DNA of 64,000 nucleotides from Chloracidobacterium sp. (GCA_016720705.1 JADKKB010000007.1:124001-188000), one strand, 5' to 3'. Positions 42,204 to 51,016 are shown, counted from the stretch's first letter. The notes: generated from the letters alone by a model not told the origin. Numbers and translations are program-made.

Positions 42204-42764
42204 CTATTCGTCCGGGCTGTCCGATGAGTTGGCGAGTGTCGCCCCGAGCCTGGCGACCTCAGCCTGGATATCGGTAAAGGTCTTAGTGACGAGGTCCGGG
42301 CCTTCAAAAAACTCATTGCCGGTCACCTCAAACACAGCAAAAGGCGGCGGCTTAAACTGGAGCATCTCGTCTAGTGTCGCAAAATCGACCCTAAACGTAT
42401 TCAGGCCCCAGAGTTTGCCTAAGAATACGTCAAACGCAAAGAGGTGCCGGTCGTATTCGTGATAGAAACGGTTCTTGCGGACCTCCCGGCCGTGGTGAGG
42501 GCGAAATATCTCGATCTCAACGGCATTGAGGTGCATCTCAGCGAGTCGGTTAACGCCCGGGCCGTCATCCTCCGCGTGTATCCGTTGCTGGAGAATGTAT
42601 GTCCAAACTTTCGAATACGGATCGCGAATCGATCTGGTACGCATTCTTGTCCCTTGAATATAGTTGTCGTAGATCTGCAGATGACTGCTCGCACGTGTCA
42701 GCGGCTCAGGCAGAGCGTCTATGAGATATGTCCTGTGGAGTTCGAGTTGGGCAGTTTTGTTCAT
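42204..42764 (-). CDS. CYTH-like domain protein
   Basis: 186 residues, cytosolic. The pattern HRTYLIDALPEPL, then QIYDNYIQGTRMRTRSIRD, with later EIEIFRPHHGREVRKNRFYH and DVFLGKLWGLNTFRVDF, follows the CYTH fold: paired basic residues (RMRTR) and alternating acidic or hydrophobic strands that bind a triphosphate. The strict ExExK opening is replaced by QLELHRTYL, so the metal site may be altered. CYTH enzymes act on triphosphates (thiamine triphosphatase, inorganic triphosphatase, class IV adenylate cyclase). Substrate not assignable. Isolated between a terminator and a divergent lipoprotein gene. Confidence 0.65.
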   Translation of the reverse strand: MNKTAQLELHRTYLIDALPEPLTRASSHLQIYDNYIQGTRMRTRSIRDPYSKVWTYILQQRIHAEDDGPGVNRLAEMHLNAVEIEIFRPHHGREVRKNRFYHEYDRHLFAFDVFLGKLWGLNTFRVDFATLDEMLQFKPPPFAVFEVTGNEFFEGPDLVTKTFTDIQAEVARLGATLANSSDSPDE

Positions 42765-42821
42765 TGTTATTAAATTTATTATACTCTTGAAATTGATATC
42801 AACCGGAAAGATTTATTAACT

Positions 42822-43388
42822 ATGCGATATTTTCAACCACTTCTAGGCTCAGTTATCGGACTTGTAATTTTAGCGGCAGGCTGCGGCAATTCGCCCGCAA
42901 ATAATGCCGTAAATTCAGGAAAAACAAACACCGCAAACACCGCCAACGCGACAAATGCGGTCAACGCTCCGGCTAATGCAGACAATGCAGTAGCTACGAC
43001 CGCAAAACCCGAAGCCGCGACGGAGAATAATGCTCCAACCATCACGCCCGTTGTTCATACCTATTATGATGCGTTAAAGCGAAAGGATGATGCTGCACTT
43101 CAGAGTGTTTTGTCTGCGGCATTTATCAAGTCGGTACAGGACGATATGAAAGCCGAGAAGAAAACCGGAATGGCCGCATACCTTGCACTTTATGACACCA
43201 TCCCCGAAAAACCGGTCGAAGTTCGCAACGAGAAGATCGAGGGCGACAAGGCAGTTGCCGAACTCAAGGGCGGAGCATATATAAAATGGACGGCGTTTTC
43301 GTTTATAAAAGAAAACGGGGCGTGGAAGTTCACCGGCGGCAGTCCGGAAATCGATAGCGTAAAGCAAGGCTCGACAACCGGAAAATAA
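42822..43388 (+). CDS. Lipoprotein with NTF2-like domain
   Basis: 188 residues. Lipobox LAAGC with acylated Cys21 after a hydrophobic signal. A stalk of about 40 residues is almost only Asn, Ala, Thr and Val. The C-terminal domain (PTITPVVHTYYDALKRKDDAALQSVLS near 68, ending in WTAFSFIKENGAWKFTGG) has the helix-strand layout and 'aWKfxg' end strand of NTF2/SnoaL-like proteins. Located on the periplasmic side of a membrane. Function unknown; a ligand-binding or hydrolase-like role is possible. Divergent from the CYTH gene; a terminator follows. Confidence 0.78.
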   Translation: MRYFQPLLGSVIGLVILAAGCGNSPANNAVNSGKTNTANTANATNAVNAPANADNAVATTAKPEAATENNAPTITPVVHTYYDALKRKDDAALQSVLSAAFIKSVQDDMKAEKKTGMAAYLALYDTIPEKPVEVRNEKIEGDKAVAELKGGAYIKWTAFSFIKENGAWKFTGGSPEIDSVKQGSTTGK

Positions 43389-43416
43389 CGACAAATTCAA
43401 CGTCTTCGAACTCTAA

Positions 43417-43445
43417 GGCCCGCCCGGTGATCGGCGGGCTTTTTC
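43417..43445 (+). terminator. Terminator after the first lipoprotein gene
   Basis: AGGCCCGCC pairs with GGCGGGCT around CGGTGATC, followed by TTTT. Confidence 0.85.
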
Positions 43446-43559
43446 ATAGGGAAGACTTGCATTTATTTGCAAAACTGTTAGCATTTGCAGTTTGGCGTTA
43501 AGCCGCGAACGGCGAACGGCCAATTTTTACAAAAGTCTTTGAAAGGATTTCGATATATT

Positions 43560-44165
43560 ATGAAGAACAAATTTATTTTGACTCTGGGCGTTGCTGCTAC
43601 CGCCGCCGTCTTTTCGGCCTGCGGAGCACCTGCAGCCAATACAACAAATTCAAACGCCAACAAATCGGCGAACACCAATACTGTTGCCAATACCAACGCT
43701 GCCGCAAATACTGCTGCAAACACGGCAGTTGCTCCGGCAACGGACGGAACTGTCATCAAGCTTGAAGAAGCGGGCATTATGATGGTCGTGCCTAAGGGCT
43801 TCAAGTTTAGCAAAGACGGCGAATACACTATCATTAAGACCGACGACGAAGGCGTCGACATCCGTTTCTCAGTTCCGAAAGACGGCGACTACGCAAAAGT
43901 CCTCGCTGATGCAGCGAAAGAGATCGATGACTACCTTGATGATGTAAAGGTTGAAAATAAGGGTTCGAAGATCGAGATCGACGGAATGGAAGCAACGTCA
44001 CTCAGCGGCACTGCAAAAAATAAGGGCGAAGAACTCGTTTGGGATCTTACCGTTATCAATGCACCCAAAAAGCCGGTTCTTGCAAACATCTACGCTGAGA
44101 AATCGAGCCTCGACAAGCACGAGGCGGATGTCAAGAAGTTCTTGGAAAGCGTCAAGAAAATGTAG
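43560..44165 (+). CDS. Lipoprotein with Asn/Ala/Thr-rich stalk
   Basis: 201 residues from the ATG at 43560. The signal ends in VFSACG, a plausible lipobox (SAC, Cys20). The following 40 residues are Asn/Thr/Ala repeats, much like the lipoprotein 170 bp upstream. The mature domain from about 62 (VIKLEEAGIMMVVPKGFKFSKDGEYTI) is alpha/beta, with a run of strands and a C-terminal helix (KHEADVKKFLESVKKM). No enzyme motif is seen. Ends at a strong bidirectional terminator. The shared stalk suggests a common surface-display style in this genome. Confidence 0.75.
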   Translation: MKNKFILTLGVAATAAVFSACGAPAANTTNSNANKSANTNTVANTNAAANTAANTAVAPATDGTVIKLEEAGIMMVVPKGFKFSKDGEYTIIKTDDEGVDIRFSVPKDGDYAKVLADAAKEIDDYLDDVKVENKGSKIEIDGMEATSLSGTAKNKGEELVWDLTVINAPKKPVLANIYAEKSSLDKHEADVKKFLESVKKM

Positions 44166-44187
44166 TTTGGTCATATGATCAAAGTAC

Positions 44188-44227
44188 AAAGGGCTTGAGA
44201 AACTTTGCGGTTTCTCAAGCCCTTTCT
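44188..44227. terminator. Bidirectional terminator
   Basis: AAAGGGCTTGAGAAA pairs perfectly with TTTCTCAAGCCCTTT around an 8-nt loop (44188-44225). Both flanks allow a U-run, serving the lipoprotein gene and the converging acyl-CoA dehydrogenase gene. Confidence 0.88.
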
Positions 44228-44246
44228 CTTACGGAAATGTGCCGAA

Positions 44247-45473
44247 TTATCCGGCTGCGTTGCTCGACTCGGCCGGTTTGTACGGCGGCAATACGACGCG
44301 TGCGGTCTTTTCTTTCTTCATCCCGAGTGCCCAATCAGCTTGCATCAGCGTATGAATGTCGCGTGTTCCTTCATAGATCACCGCGGCCTTGCAGTTGCGC
44401 AGGTAACGCTCGACCGGATAGTCGTTGGTGTAGCCGTTGGCTCCGTGGATCTCGATGGCCATTGATGCGGCGGTTTCCGAACGAATGGTCGCCTGCCATT
44501 TAGCAAGACTCGCGGCCTTGGCGGACGCCCGTCCATTATTTTTGAGCCATCCGCATTTCAGCCACAGCATATGCGCCATCTGGTAATCGGCTTCCATATT
44601 GGCGATCTTTTGCTTGACGAGCTGGAAATTAGCGATCGTCTGGCCCTGCACCTCGCGGGTGTTGGCATACGAGACCGAGGCGTCACGCGACGCTCGGATC
44701 ACGCCGGTTGCACCCGAGGCGACCGTGTAACGGCCATTCTCAAGCGAGAACATCGCGATCTTAAATCCTTCGCCTTCGTTGCCGAGCATATTAGCGTGCG
44801 GCACGCGGACATCCTGCAGCGAAAAGTAGCCCGTGTTGCCGGCCTTGATGCCGAGTTTGCCGTGGATCGTACCGCTCGAGAATCCTGGCATCGTCCGTTC
44901 GACGATAAAGCACGAAATGCCGCTGTGGTCACGAACCTTCTGTTTTTCCGGGTCGGTCCAGCAAAAGAAAAGGAAGTTGTCAGCGACATCCGCCAGCGAG
45001 ATCCACATTTTTTCGCCGTTGAGGATCCAGTCGTCACCGTCACGCGTCGCGTACGAACGCATTCCAATAACGTCAGATCCGGCATTGGGCTCCGTCAATC
45101 CGAATGTAGCAAGCTTTTCGCCCTTTGCCTGCGGCACCAGATACTTCTGCTTTTGCTCCTCAGTTCCCCAACTGTAAACGCTCAGGCTGTTAAGCCCGAC
45201 GTGCACTGACATCGCAACACGCAGGAATGTGTCACACGCCTCGAGTTCCTCGCAGACGAGCCCAAGCGAAATGTAATCAAACCCGGCTCCGCCGTATTCT
45301 TCCGGAATGCAGACTCCCAAAAGCCCGAGGTCTGCCATTTTGTCAAAAACCGAGCGGTCGAACTCAGCTTTTTCGTCCCATTCCTTGATATATGGAGCAA
45401 TTTCACCCGCACAGAACTCTCGAACTGTTGCCTTTAGGGCCTGATGGTCTTCTGTCAATTCAAATTCGATCAC
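44247..45473 (-). CDS. Acyl-CoA dehydrogenase
   Basis: Flavoprotein of fatty acid or branched-chain acyl-CoA oxidation, 408 residues, normal length. Motifs: FGLTEPNAGSDVIGMRSYA near 132 (FAD-adjacent), WILNGEKMWISLADVADNF, and the catalytic base Glu368 in AAVIYEGTRDIHTLMQAD. The ANGYTNDYPVERYLRNCKA segment before it is typical of short-chain and butyryl-type enzymes. Start is GTG with a GAGGA about 12 nt upstream; no nearby ATG fits. It is alone on the minus strand, and a long inverted repeat lies between it and the divergent M24 peptidase gene. Confidence 0.93.
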   Translation of the reverse strand: MIEFELTEDHQALKATVREFCAGEIAPYIKEWDEKAEFDRSVFDKMADLGLLGVCIPEEYGGAGFDYISLGLVCEELEACDTFLRVAMSVHVGLNSLSVYSWGTEEQKQKYLVPQAKGEKLATFGLTEPNAGSDVIGMRSYATRDGDDWILNGEKMWISLADVADNFLFFCWTDPEKQKVRDHSGISCFIVERTMPGFSSGTIHGKLGIKAGNTGYFSLQDVRVPHANMLGNEGEGFKIAMFSLENGRYTVASGATGVIRASRDASVSYANTREVQGQTIANFQLVKQKIANMEADYQMAHMLWLKCGWLKNNGRASAKAASLAKWQATIRSETAASMAIEIHGANGYTNDYPVERYLRNCKAAVIYEGTRDIHTLMQADWALGMKKEKTARVVLPPYKPAESSNAAG

Positions 45474-45503
45474 GGTTGTCTAATGTCCTCACTTATTAAA
45501 TAT

Positions 45504-45546
45504 ATGCTAAACTTTTGCTCGTAAATCCTTATTAGAAGTTTAGCAT
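45504..45546. promoter_or_regulatory. Inverted repeat in divergent intergenic region
   Basis: ATGCTAAACTT (45504-45514) and AAGTTTAGCAT (45536-45546) are perfect complements separated by 21 nt. They lie between the acyl-CoA dehydrogenase start (45473) and the M24 peptidase start (45593). The centre-to-centre distance of about 32 bp, three helical turns, suits a dimeric regulator controlling either or both genes. A leader hairpin is the alternative. Confidence 0.45.
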
Positions 45547-45592
45547 TTTGCGAATTTTTCCGCGAAAGCGCCTTGATTCTTTGACCTCATAT

Positions 45593-46942
45593 ATGTCGAC
45601 AAGAAAGCTAATAATAGCGTCCATTTTCGCCTTTTCTGCCTTCGGTTCGCTGATAAGTGCTCAGAATCGCTCGAATGAACCGATCCCGGCAATGCCCAAG
45701 ATGCTGACGCAACTCGAGCAAATGAATGTCCGCGAGCAGTGGCTCGAAAAGCGACTCGGCGGCATGCTCTTGCCGATGATGAAGCGTCACGGCATCGAGA
45801 TGTGGATCGTGGTCAACGAAGAATTTCACAGCGATCCTGTGACCGAATATATCGTGCCGCCGATACCTATGGTCGGGCGGCGTGACTTTTTTATCTTTAT
45901 CGACCGCGGGACACGCCTCGAGCGGATCGCCGTCGTACGGTATGTCGAAGAGCGTTTGAAAAAGCACTATAAGGTTCTCAATCCGCCGCGTGCCGAGCTC
46001 GCCGCAGCGATCAAACGGATCGTGGACGAACGAGCCCCGAAAACCATAGCTCTTAACTACGGCGGCAGCCGAGGCCAGCAGAACGGATTGACGCACGACG
46101 GCTACCAATTTATGGCCGAAGCACTCGGCCCCGAAAACGAGAAAAAGTTTGTTTCCGCCGCACAACTGCTCACTGACTTTTTTGACACCCGAGTTCCCGA
46201 TGAACTGCCGCATTATGAGACTGCGGTATTAGCAACCGACGTCATTACTCGGCGGGCGTTCTCAAACGAAGTGATCACTCCGGGCAAGACCACCGTCGGC
46301 GACGTACGCTGGTGGATGATGGAACAGGTCAATAGACTTGGCCTCGGTATCTGGTTTCAGCCGGATATGCGTGTCCAGCGACAGGCAAAATCAACTGCTG
46401 CTGGGGAGCAGTTTCTGGACGTTGCCAATGAGTCGTTGGTGCTCGAGCGAGGCGATCTGATACACGTTGATTTTGGCCTGATCTATATGGGCCTCAGCAC
46501 CGACTGGCAAAAGCACGGTTACATTCTCAAATCCGGCGAAAAGGACGCTCCGGCCGGATTTAAGGCCGCTATCAAAAACACAAACCGCTTGCAGGACATC
46601 CTTTTCAGTTTCGGCCGGGCCGGAATGACGGGATCCGATCTGTACGAAAGGACGATGGCGGAATGTAAAAAGCAGGGCATCGACGCGATGATATATTCAC
46701 ATCCGATCGGTGCTCAGGGCCACGGCCTCGGTGCCTCGATCGATTTTCGCAAGAGCCTCGGCGGCGACGAAGACCGCTTCAGACTCGGGTCATTTACATC
46801 GATCGAGCTCAATACGTCGACTAATATCCCGGAATGGAACGGCCAGAAGGTTACGATCATGGCGGAGGACGATGCCGTGATGACGTCTGCCGGATTTAAG
46901 TTCATTCGCCCGCGACAGACCGAGTTGTATCTGATCAAATAA
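45593..46942 (+). CDS. Exported M24-family metallopeptidase
   Basis: 449 residues from the ATG at 45593, with a signal peptide (KLIIASIFAFSAFGSLISAQ). The pita-bread fold has its metal ligands: LIHVDFGLIYMGLSTDWQ (two Asp), SHPIGAQGHGLGASID (His), FTSIELNTS (Glu) and IMAEDDAVM (Glu), as in Xaa-Pro aminopeptidase/prolidase proteins. Residues before about 225 form the creatinase-like N-terminal domain. It would cleave Xaa-Pro bonds in the periplasm. It is the first gene of a run with moeA starting 3 bp after its stop, so it is co-transcribed with molybdenum cofactor genes; the reason is unclear. Confidence 0.87.
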   Translation: MSTRKLIIASIFAFSAFGSLISAQNRSNEPIPAMPKMLTQLEQMNVREQWLEKRLGGMLLPMMKRHGIEMWIVVNEEFHSDPVTEYIVPPIPMVGRRDFFIFIDRGTRLERIAVVRYVEERLKKHYKVLNPPRAELAAAIKRIVDERAPKTIALNYGGSRGQQNGLTHDGYQFMAEALGPENEKKFVSAAQLLTDFFDTRVPDELPHYETAVLATDVITRRAFSNEVITPGKTTVGDVRWWMMEQVNRLGLGIWFQPDMRVQRQAKSTAAGEQFLDVANESLVLERGDLIHVDFGLIYMGLSTDWQKHGYILKSGEKDAPAGFKAAIKNTNRLQDILFSFGRAGMTGSDLYERTMAECKKQGIDAMIYSHPIGAQGHGLGASIDFRKSLGGDEDRFRLGSFTSIELNTSTNIPEWNGQKVTIMAEDDAVMTSAGFKFIRPRQTELYLIK

Positions 46943-46945
46943 AAA

Positions 46946-48163
46946 ATGATATCCGTCTCCGAAGCTACCCAAACCATCCGGCTCAGATCCGCGCAACGCG
47001 GCACTGAGAGTGTGTCACTGACCGACTCGGTCGGTCGTGTTTTAGCCAACGATATCGTGGCAGACACCGATCTGCCGCCGTTCGACCGTTCCCAGATGGA
47101 CGGATTTGCCGTTATTGCCGCGGATGTCGAGAGTGCCCCGGCCGAACTTACGATCGTTGGCGAATCTGCTGCCGGTCACGGATGGCACCACAAAATGAGT
47201 GGCGGCCAGACCGTTCGCATTATGACGGGAGCACCGGTTCCGCCGGGTGCAGACTCCGTTCAGAAGATCGAACTGACGAGCGAGGCGTCGATGGTAGGCG
47301 ACAGCGGCGCAGACTCCGTCACGATCCTGCAAAGCGTCAAACTCGGAGCTAATATCGTCCTAAAAGGCGCAGAGATACGGTCAGGAGAACGTGTGTTTCA
47401 GTCCGGCGAACGCATATCGCCGGCGATGATCGCATCCTTAGCCGCTTTTGGCTACTCTGATCCCGAAGTGTTTCAGAGGCCAAAGGTTGCGATCCTCGCG
47501 ACTGGCAGCGAGATCGTCGATATCCGAAGTTCGCCCGGAATTGACCAGATACGTAATTCAAATGCCCCGATGTTGTCTGCATTGGCGGAAAAGTGCGGTG
47601 CCGAATCGCGAATTTTGCCGCTGGTCGATGATGATCTGGACCGTCTGGTGGATACGATCGGAAAGGCATTAGAGGAGTGCGATGTTTTGATCATCAGCGG
47701 CGGTGTTTCCGTCGGCAAATATGATCTGACCAAGCCGGCCCTGAGCAGGTTGGGGGCGACATTGCACTTTGAAAAGGTTCGCCTCAAGCCCGGTAAACCC
47801 GCGGTCTTTGCGACACTCGGCGCCAAGCTGATCTTTGGGCTGCCGGGCAATCCGGTATCGGCGGCCGTGACCTTCGAACTTTTTGTGCGTCTCGCCCTGT
47901 GGGCTCTGCAAGGTGCTCGCGATACCGAGATGCGTCGCGGCACTGCCCTTTTGGGCACACCGGTAAAGGCGGCGAAGGGACGGGACACTTACCTGCCGGC
48001 GTCACTTAGTACCGATGATAAAGGCCATTTGATCGCCACGCCGACGCGTTGGCAAGGCTCGTCGGACTTTATCGGATATTCGCGGGCCGAAGCATTGATC
48101 GTCGTCGAGGCAGATGCTCGGCTTGAGAGCGGTGACCCATCGACTGTGTTATTTTTGATATAA
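46946..48163 (+). CDS. moeA: Molybdopterin molybdenumtransferase
   Basis: Inserts molybdate into adenylylated molybdopterin. 405 residues, full length. Motifs: LPPFDRSQMDGFAVIAADV near 46, GGQTVRIMTGAPVPPGADSV near 87, VAILATGSEIVD, DVLIISGGVSVGKYDLTKPAL near 245 and FGLPGNPVSAAVTFELFV near 295. It starts 3 bp after the M24 peptidase stop and is followed 5 bp later by a methyltransferase and then moaC, so the operon carries two non-adjacent steps of Moco synthesis. No MoaA, MoaE or MogA gene lies in the window. Confidence 0.95.
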   Translation: MISVSEATQTIRLRSAQRGTESVSLTDSVGRVLANDIVADTDLPPFDRSQMDGFAVIAADVESAPAELTIVGESAAGHGWHHKMSGGQTVRIMTGAPVPPGADSVQKIELTSEASMVGDSGADSVTILQSVKLGANIVLKGAEIRSGERVFQSGERISPAMIASLAAFGYSDPEVFQRPKVAILATGSEIVDIRSSPGIDQIRNSNAPMLSALAEKCGAESRILPLVDDDLDRLVDTIGKALEECDVLIISGGVSVGKYDLTKPALSRLGATLHFEKVRLKPGKPAVFATLGAKLIFGLPGNPVSAAVTFELFVRLALWALQGARDTEMRRGTALLGTPVKAAKGRDTYLPASLSTDDKGHLIATPTRWQGSSDFIGYSRAEALIVVEADARLESGDPSTVLFLI

Positions 48164-48168
48164 GACCA

Positions 48169-48900
48169 ATGACCGAACCTGTAGCACTCGCCCACGAAGC
48201 GATCCACGAAACCGTCGAGTCGATCCTCGCCGGCGGCGGCGGTCGCCTGCTTGATGTGCCCGCCGGCGAGGGAGCTCTGGCACAAAGGCTAAAGCGTGTC
48301 GGCTACGATGTTTCGTGTTGCGACCTCTACCCTGAGATATTTCAGCTTGACGGTGTCGAGATCCGCTCGGGCAATCTCGACACGCGTCTGCCGTATGAAA
48401 GTGGCGACTTCGAGACGATCGTCTGCGTTGAGGGCCTCGAACATATCGAAAATCCGGCAAATGCCATTGCGGAATTTGCCCGACTGACCGTCGCGGGCGG
48501 CCGATTGATCGTCTCAGTGCCAAACATTATGAATATCGAGGAGCGCCTTAAATGGCTCTTTTCCGGATACACATCGCATTTTAAGCCGCTGTCGCGTCCG
48601 GCGCTGGACAAGATTAGCCGTGAGTTTCCGGGTATGGAGGAGATCGCCCTGCACGTCAATCCGATCGGGTACTCTGAGGTGAGATTTCTGCTCGAAAAAT
48701 ACGGCTTCGAGATCGTCAAGATCTATCGTGACAAGGAAAAAAAGAACTCGTGGGCGTTTCGCCCGCTCGGAGCGATCATTCGGCTCGTTTCGCGATTTTC
48801 CTCGGCCGCAAAGCGTGCTGAGCGTTGGTCGGACGAATTAAATTCGGACGAAGTGTTGTTCGGCGGCAACACATTAATATTTGAGGCAAGGAAGATATGA
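48169..48900 (+). CDS. Class I SAM-dependent methyltransferase
   Basis: 243 residues. SAM-binding motif I is RLLDVPAGEGALAQRLK near 28-44, motif II DLYPEIFQ, and motif post-II FETIVCVEGLEHIENP. The fold is the UbiE/Methyltransf_11 group. The C-terminal 80 residues with KRAERWSDELNSDEV differ from typical members. It lies between moeA (5 bp upstream) and moaC (4-bp ATGA overlap), so it is translated with the Moco genes, but no known Moco step needs it. Substrate unknown; similar proteins methylate quinones, glycans or small metabolites. Confidence 0.83.
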   Translation: MTEPVALAHEAIHETVESILAGGGGRLLDVPAGEGALAQRLKRVGYDVSCCDLYPEIFQLDGVEIRSGNLDTRLPYESGDFETIVCVEGLEHIENPANAIAEFARLTVAGGRLIVSVPNIMNIEERLKWLFSGYTSHFKPLSRPALDKISREFPGMEEIALHVNPIGYSEVRFLLEKYGFEIVKIYRDKEKKNSWAFRPLGAIIRLVSRFSSAAKRAERWSDELNSDEVLFGGNTLIFEARKI

Positions 48901-49376
48901 GCGAACTTTCGCATTTTGACGAGGGCGGTAAGATCAGGATGGTTGACGTTTCCGGCAAGGCCGAGAGCGTGAGGCGGGCGGTCGCGTCAGGCTGCGTTCA
49001 GCTTTCTGCCGCGACGCTGGCGACTCTTCGCTCGAACGCAAACCCAAAGGGTGACCCGCTCGAGATCGCACGAATTGCGGGCATAATGGCGGCGAAACGC
49101 ACGTCCGAATTGATCCCGCTCTGCCATCAGATCAATCTATCCAAGGTGAATATCACCGCCGAATTCAGGGACTTCGGCATATATCTCGAAGCCGAGGCAA
49201 TCACAGCAGCACAGACCGGCGTCGAAATGGAAGCTCTCACCGCCGTCTCGGTCGCAGCACTGACGATCTACGATATGTGCAAGGCGGTTCAGAAGGACAT
49301 CGTCATTAGCGACATACGGCTAGAGAGCAAAACGGGCGGCAAGAGCGACTATCAGCGTTTAGTCGAAAACCAATAA
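48897..49376 (+). CDS. moaC: Cyclic pyranopterin monophosphate synthase
   Basis: Second enzyme of the first Moco step: turns the MoaA product (3',8-cyclo-GTP) into cyclic pyranopterin monophosphate. 159 residues, normal length. Motifs: GGKIRMVDVSGK near 10, AAKRTSELIPLCHQINLSKV near 65-84 (the LCHP-type motif, here CHQ) and TGVEMEALTAVSVAALTIYDMCKAVQK near 105-131 with the active-site lysines. Start overlaps the methyltransferase stop (ATGA). It ends the operon; the next gene lies 75 bp away. Confidence 0.95.
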   Translation: MSELSHFDEGGKIRMVDVSGKAESVRRAVASGCVQLSAATLATLRSNANPKGDPLEIARIAGIMAAKRTSELIPLCHQINLSKVNITAEFRDFGIYLEAEAITAAQTGVEMEALTAVSVAALTIYDMCKAVQKDIVISDIRLESKTGGKSDYQRLVENQ

Positions 49377-49451
49377 CCAACGACAAGCATCGAACTTTCG
49401 GTTAGAATAAGCGTATTCGGTCATAGATCCGCAAAGGAGTGTTTTTGAAGT

Positions 49452-50240
49452 ATGGGATATAAGTTAGCCGAAGATGCCAAGCCTCAGGTCATCCTTTTGA
49501 TCATTGCGACCGTCATCACGATAGTGTTGTGGTTTATACCGTTCGCCGATTATCTGGTTTATCCGATCAGGCTTTTTGTGACATTTATACACGAAGCAAG
49601 TCACGCCCTGATCGCGGTTTTGACCGGTGGTTCGGTTCAAAGCCTGACCATCGCCTCAGACGGCAGCGGAGTCGTGTATTCTGCACCATCGAGCTGGTTC
49701 GGCGCTATGCTGACCTCGAGTGCCGGTTATCTTGGGACCACGGTTTTCGGCGTGATGATGCTTGTGCTGATCCGCAAGTCCGTTTCGCCGCATAAGGTGC
49801 TTGTAGGTTCGGGCATATTTATCGGCACGATGACGGTTGTATTCGGCATTTTGAGCCCGATATTTCACTTTCTATCGCTCAATGTCGCGTTTTCGAGCGT
49901 TATATTCACTGTCGGTGCCGGGCTTTTGCTGACCGCCGGGCTTCTCGCTCTGGGCAAGTTTTCGAGCTATCGCGTGGCAAACTTCTCGGTTGCGTTCTTA
50001 GCGATCCAGTGCCTGCTCAATTCCCTGTCCGATCTCAAAACCGTATTTTTCATCAATGCCCCGCTCGTTGGGTCCGACTTGGCCAATGACGCCAAGAATA
50101 TGGCTGACGCCACCGGTTTACCGGGCGTGTTTTGGGTATTTCTCTGGATCGTGATCTCCGTGGTTATGATCTCGGTCGGTATGCGGTTTTACGCCGTTGC
50201 CAAAAATAAAAACTCGTCGGTTTCTGTCTTTGAGGACTGA
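49452..50240 (+). CDS. M50-like membrane metalloprotease
   Basis: 262 residues, about six transmembrane helices. The zinc motif HEASH (His47, Glu48, His51) sits at the membrane edge after the first helix, in FVTFIHEASHALIAVLTGG. This matches M50B-like and peptidase M50-type intramembrane proteins of the SpoIVFB/YUP8H12R-related group. A second metal ligand (an Asp in an NxxPxxPLDG motif) is not obvious, so it may be a diverged or non-proteolytic member. GGAG about 12 nt upstream. Followed 3 bp later by an L,D-transpeptidase-like gene, so probably the same transcript. Confidence 0.75.
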   Translation: MGYKLAEDAKPQVILLIIATVITIVLWFIPFADYLVYPIRLFVTFIHEASHALIAVLTGGSVQSLTIASDGSGVVYSAPSSWFGAMLTSSAGYLGTTVFGVMMLVLIRKSVSPHKVLVGSGIFIGTMTVVFGILSPIFHFLSLNVAFSSVIFTVGAGLLLTAGLLALGKFSSYRVANFSVAFLAIQCLLNSLSDLKTVFFINAPLVGSDLANDAKNMADATGLPGVFWVFLWIVISVVMISVGMRFYAVAKNKNSSVSVFED

Positions 50241-50243
50241 TCT

Positions 50244-51005
50244 ATGAAACTACTTCGCACGTTGATATGTATTCTCGCACTCGCTTTTGCCGCTTCTGCT
50301 CAGATCAAAAAGGCAGAGCCGCCGGCGGTTAAGCCGGACTTCGGCAAGTCGCTGCAGATAGTCGTCGTCGTTACAAAAGACTGGAACGCCATCGAAGGCC
50401 GCGCACGGATGTTCGAACGCAGTAATACGTCATCAAAGTGGAAGGCTGACGGCGAAGATTTTGCCGTTGTGGTCGGCCGCAGCGGCCTCGCAATGGCCGA
50501 AGCACGGAGCGGCGACGCTTCGGCCAAGGTCAAAAAAGAAGGCGACGGTAACTCGCCGGCAGGTATGTTTCCGCTAACCGAGTCTTTTGGCACCGGATCA
50601 AAGCCGAACGCCGTCGAACTGCCTTACACCAAGCTTGTTGAATATACCGAGTGCGTTGACGACGTCCGTTCCCACTTCTACAACCGCATCGTCAACCGTA
50701 TGCAAGTCGGCAATTTTGACTGGTCGTCGTCCGAAAAGATGCTCGCGATCGGTGAGCAGTACAACCTCGGTATTTTTGTCGGATATAATAGTTACCCTGT
50801 CGAAAAGGGCCTCGGATCGTGTATCTTCCTTCATATATGGAAAAGTCCGACCGACGGCACTGCGGGATGTACAGCAATGGAACGCCGCAATCTCGAAACT
50901 CTGGTTGCCTGGGCGGCTCCGTCTAAAATTCCATATCTCGTACAGTATCCGGCGGACGTGTACGAAAAAAATCGCAAAAAGTGGAATCTGCCCAAGTTCA
51001 AATAA
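50244..51005 (+). CDS. L,D-transpeptidase-like (YkuD) exported protein
   Basis: 253 residues with a signal peptide (LLRTLICILALAFAASAQ). The YkuD-type active site is FLHIWKSPTDGTAGCTAM: His197 and the nucleophile Cys209. The S-P-A-G-M-F-P-L segment near 107 is the substrate-pocket strand of the YafK-like group. These enzymes make 3-3 crosslinks in peptidoglycan or attach lipoproteins to it. Location periplasmic. Co-transcribed with the M50-like gene just before it. No LysM or other anchoring domain is seen. Confidence 0.85.
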   Translation: MKLLRTLICILALAFAASAQIKKAEPPAVKPDFGKSLQIVVVVTKDWNAIEGRARMFERSNTSSKWKADGEDFAVVVGRSGLAMAEARSGDASAKVKKEGDGNSPAGMFPLTESFGTGSKPNAVELPYTKLVEYTECVDDVRSHFYNRIVNRMQVGNFDWSSSEKMLAIGEQYNLGIFVGYNSYPVEKGLGSCIFLHIWKSPTDGTAGCTAMERRNLETLVAWAAPSKIPYLVQYPADVYEKNRKKWNLPKFK

Positions 51006-51016
51006 CGCTCGGCCAG

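Noticed and set aside
44571..45209. 212-codon plus-strand frame inside the acyl-CoA dehydrogenase gene
   Set aside because: Antisense shadow of a well conserved enzyme.
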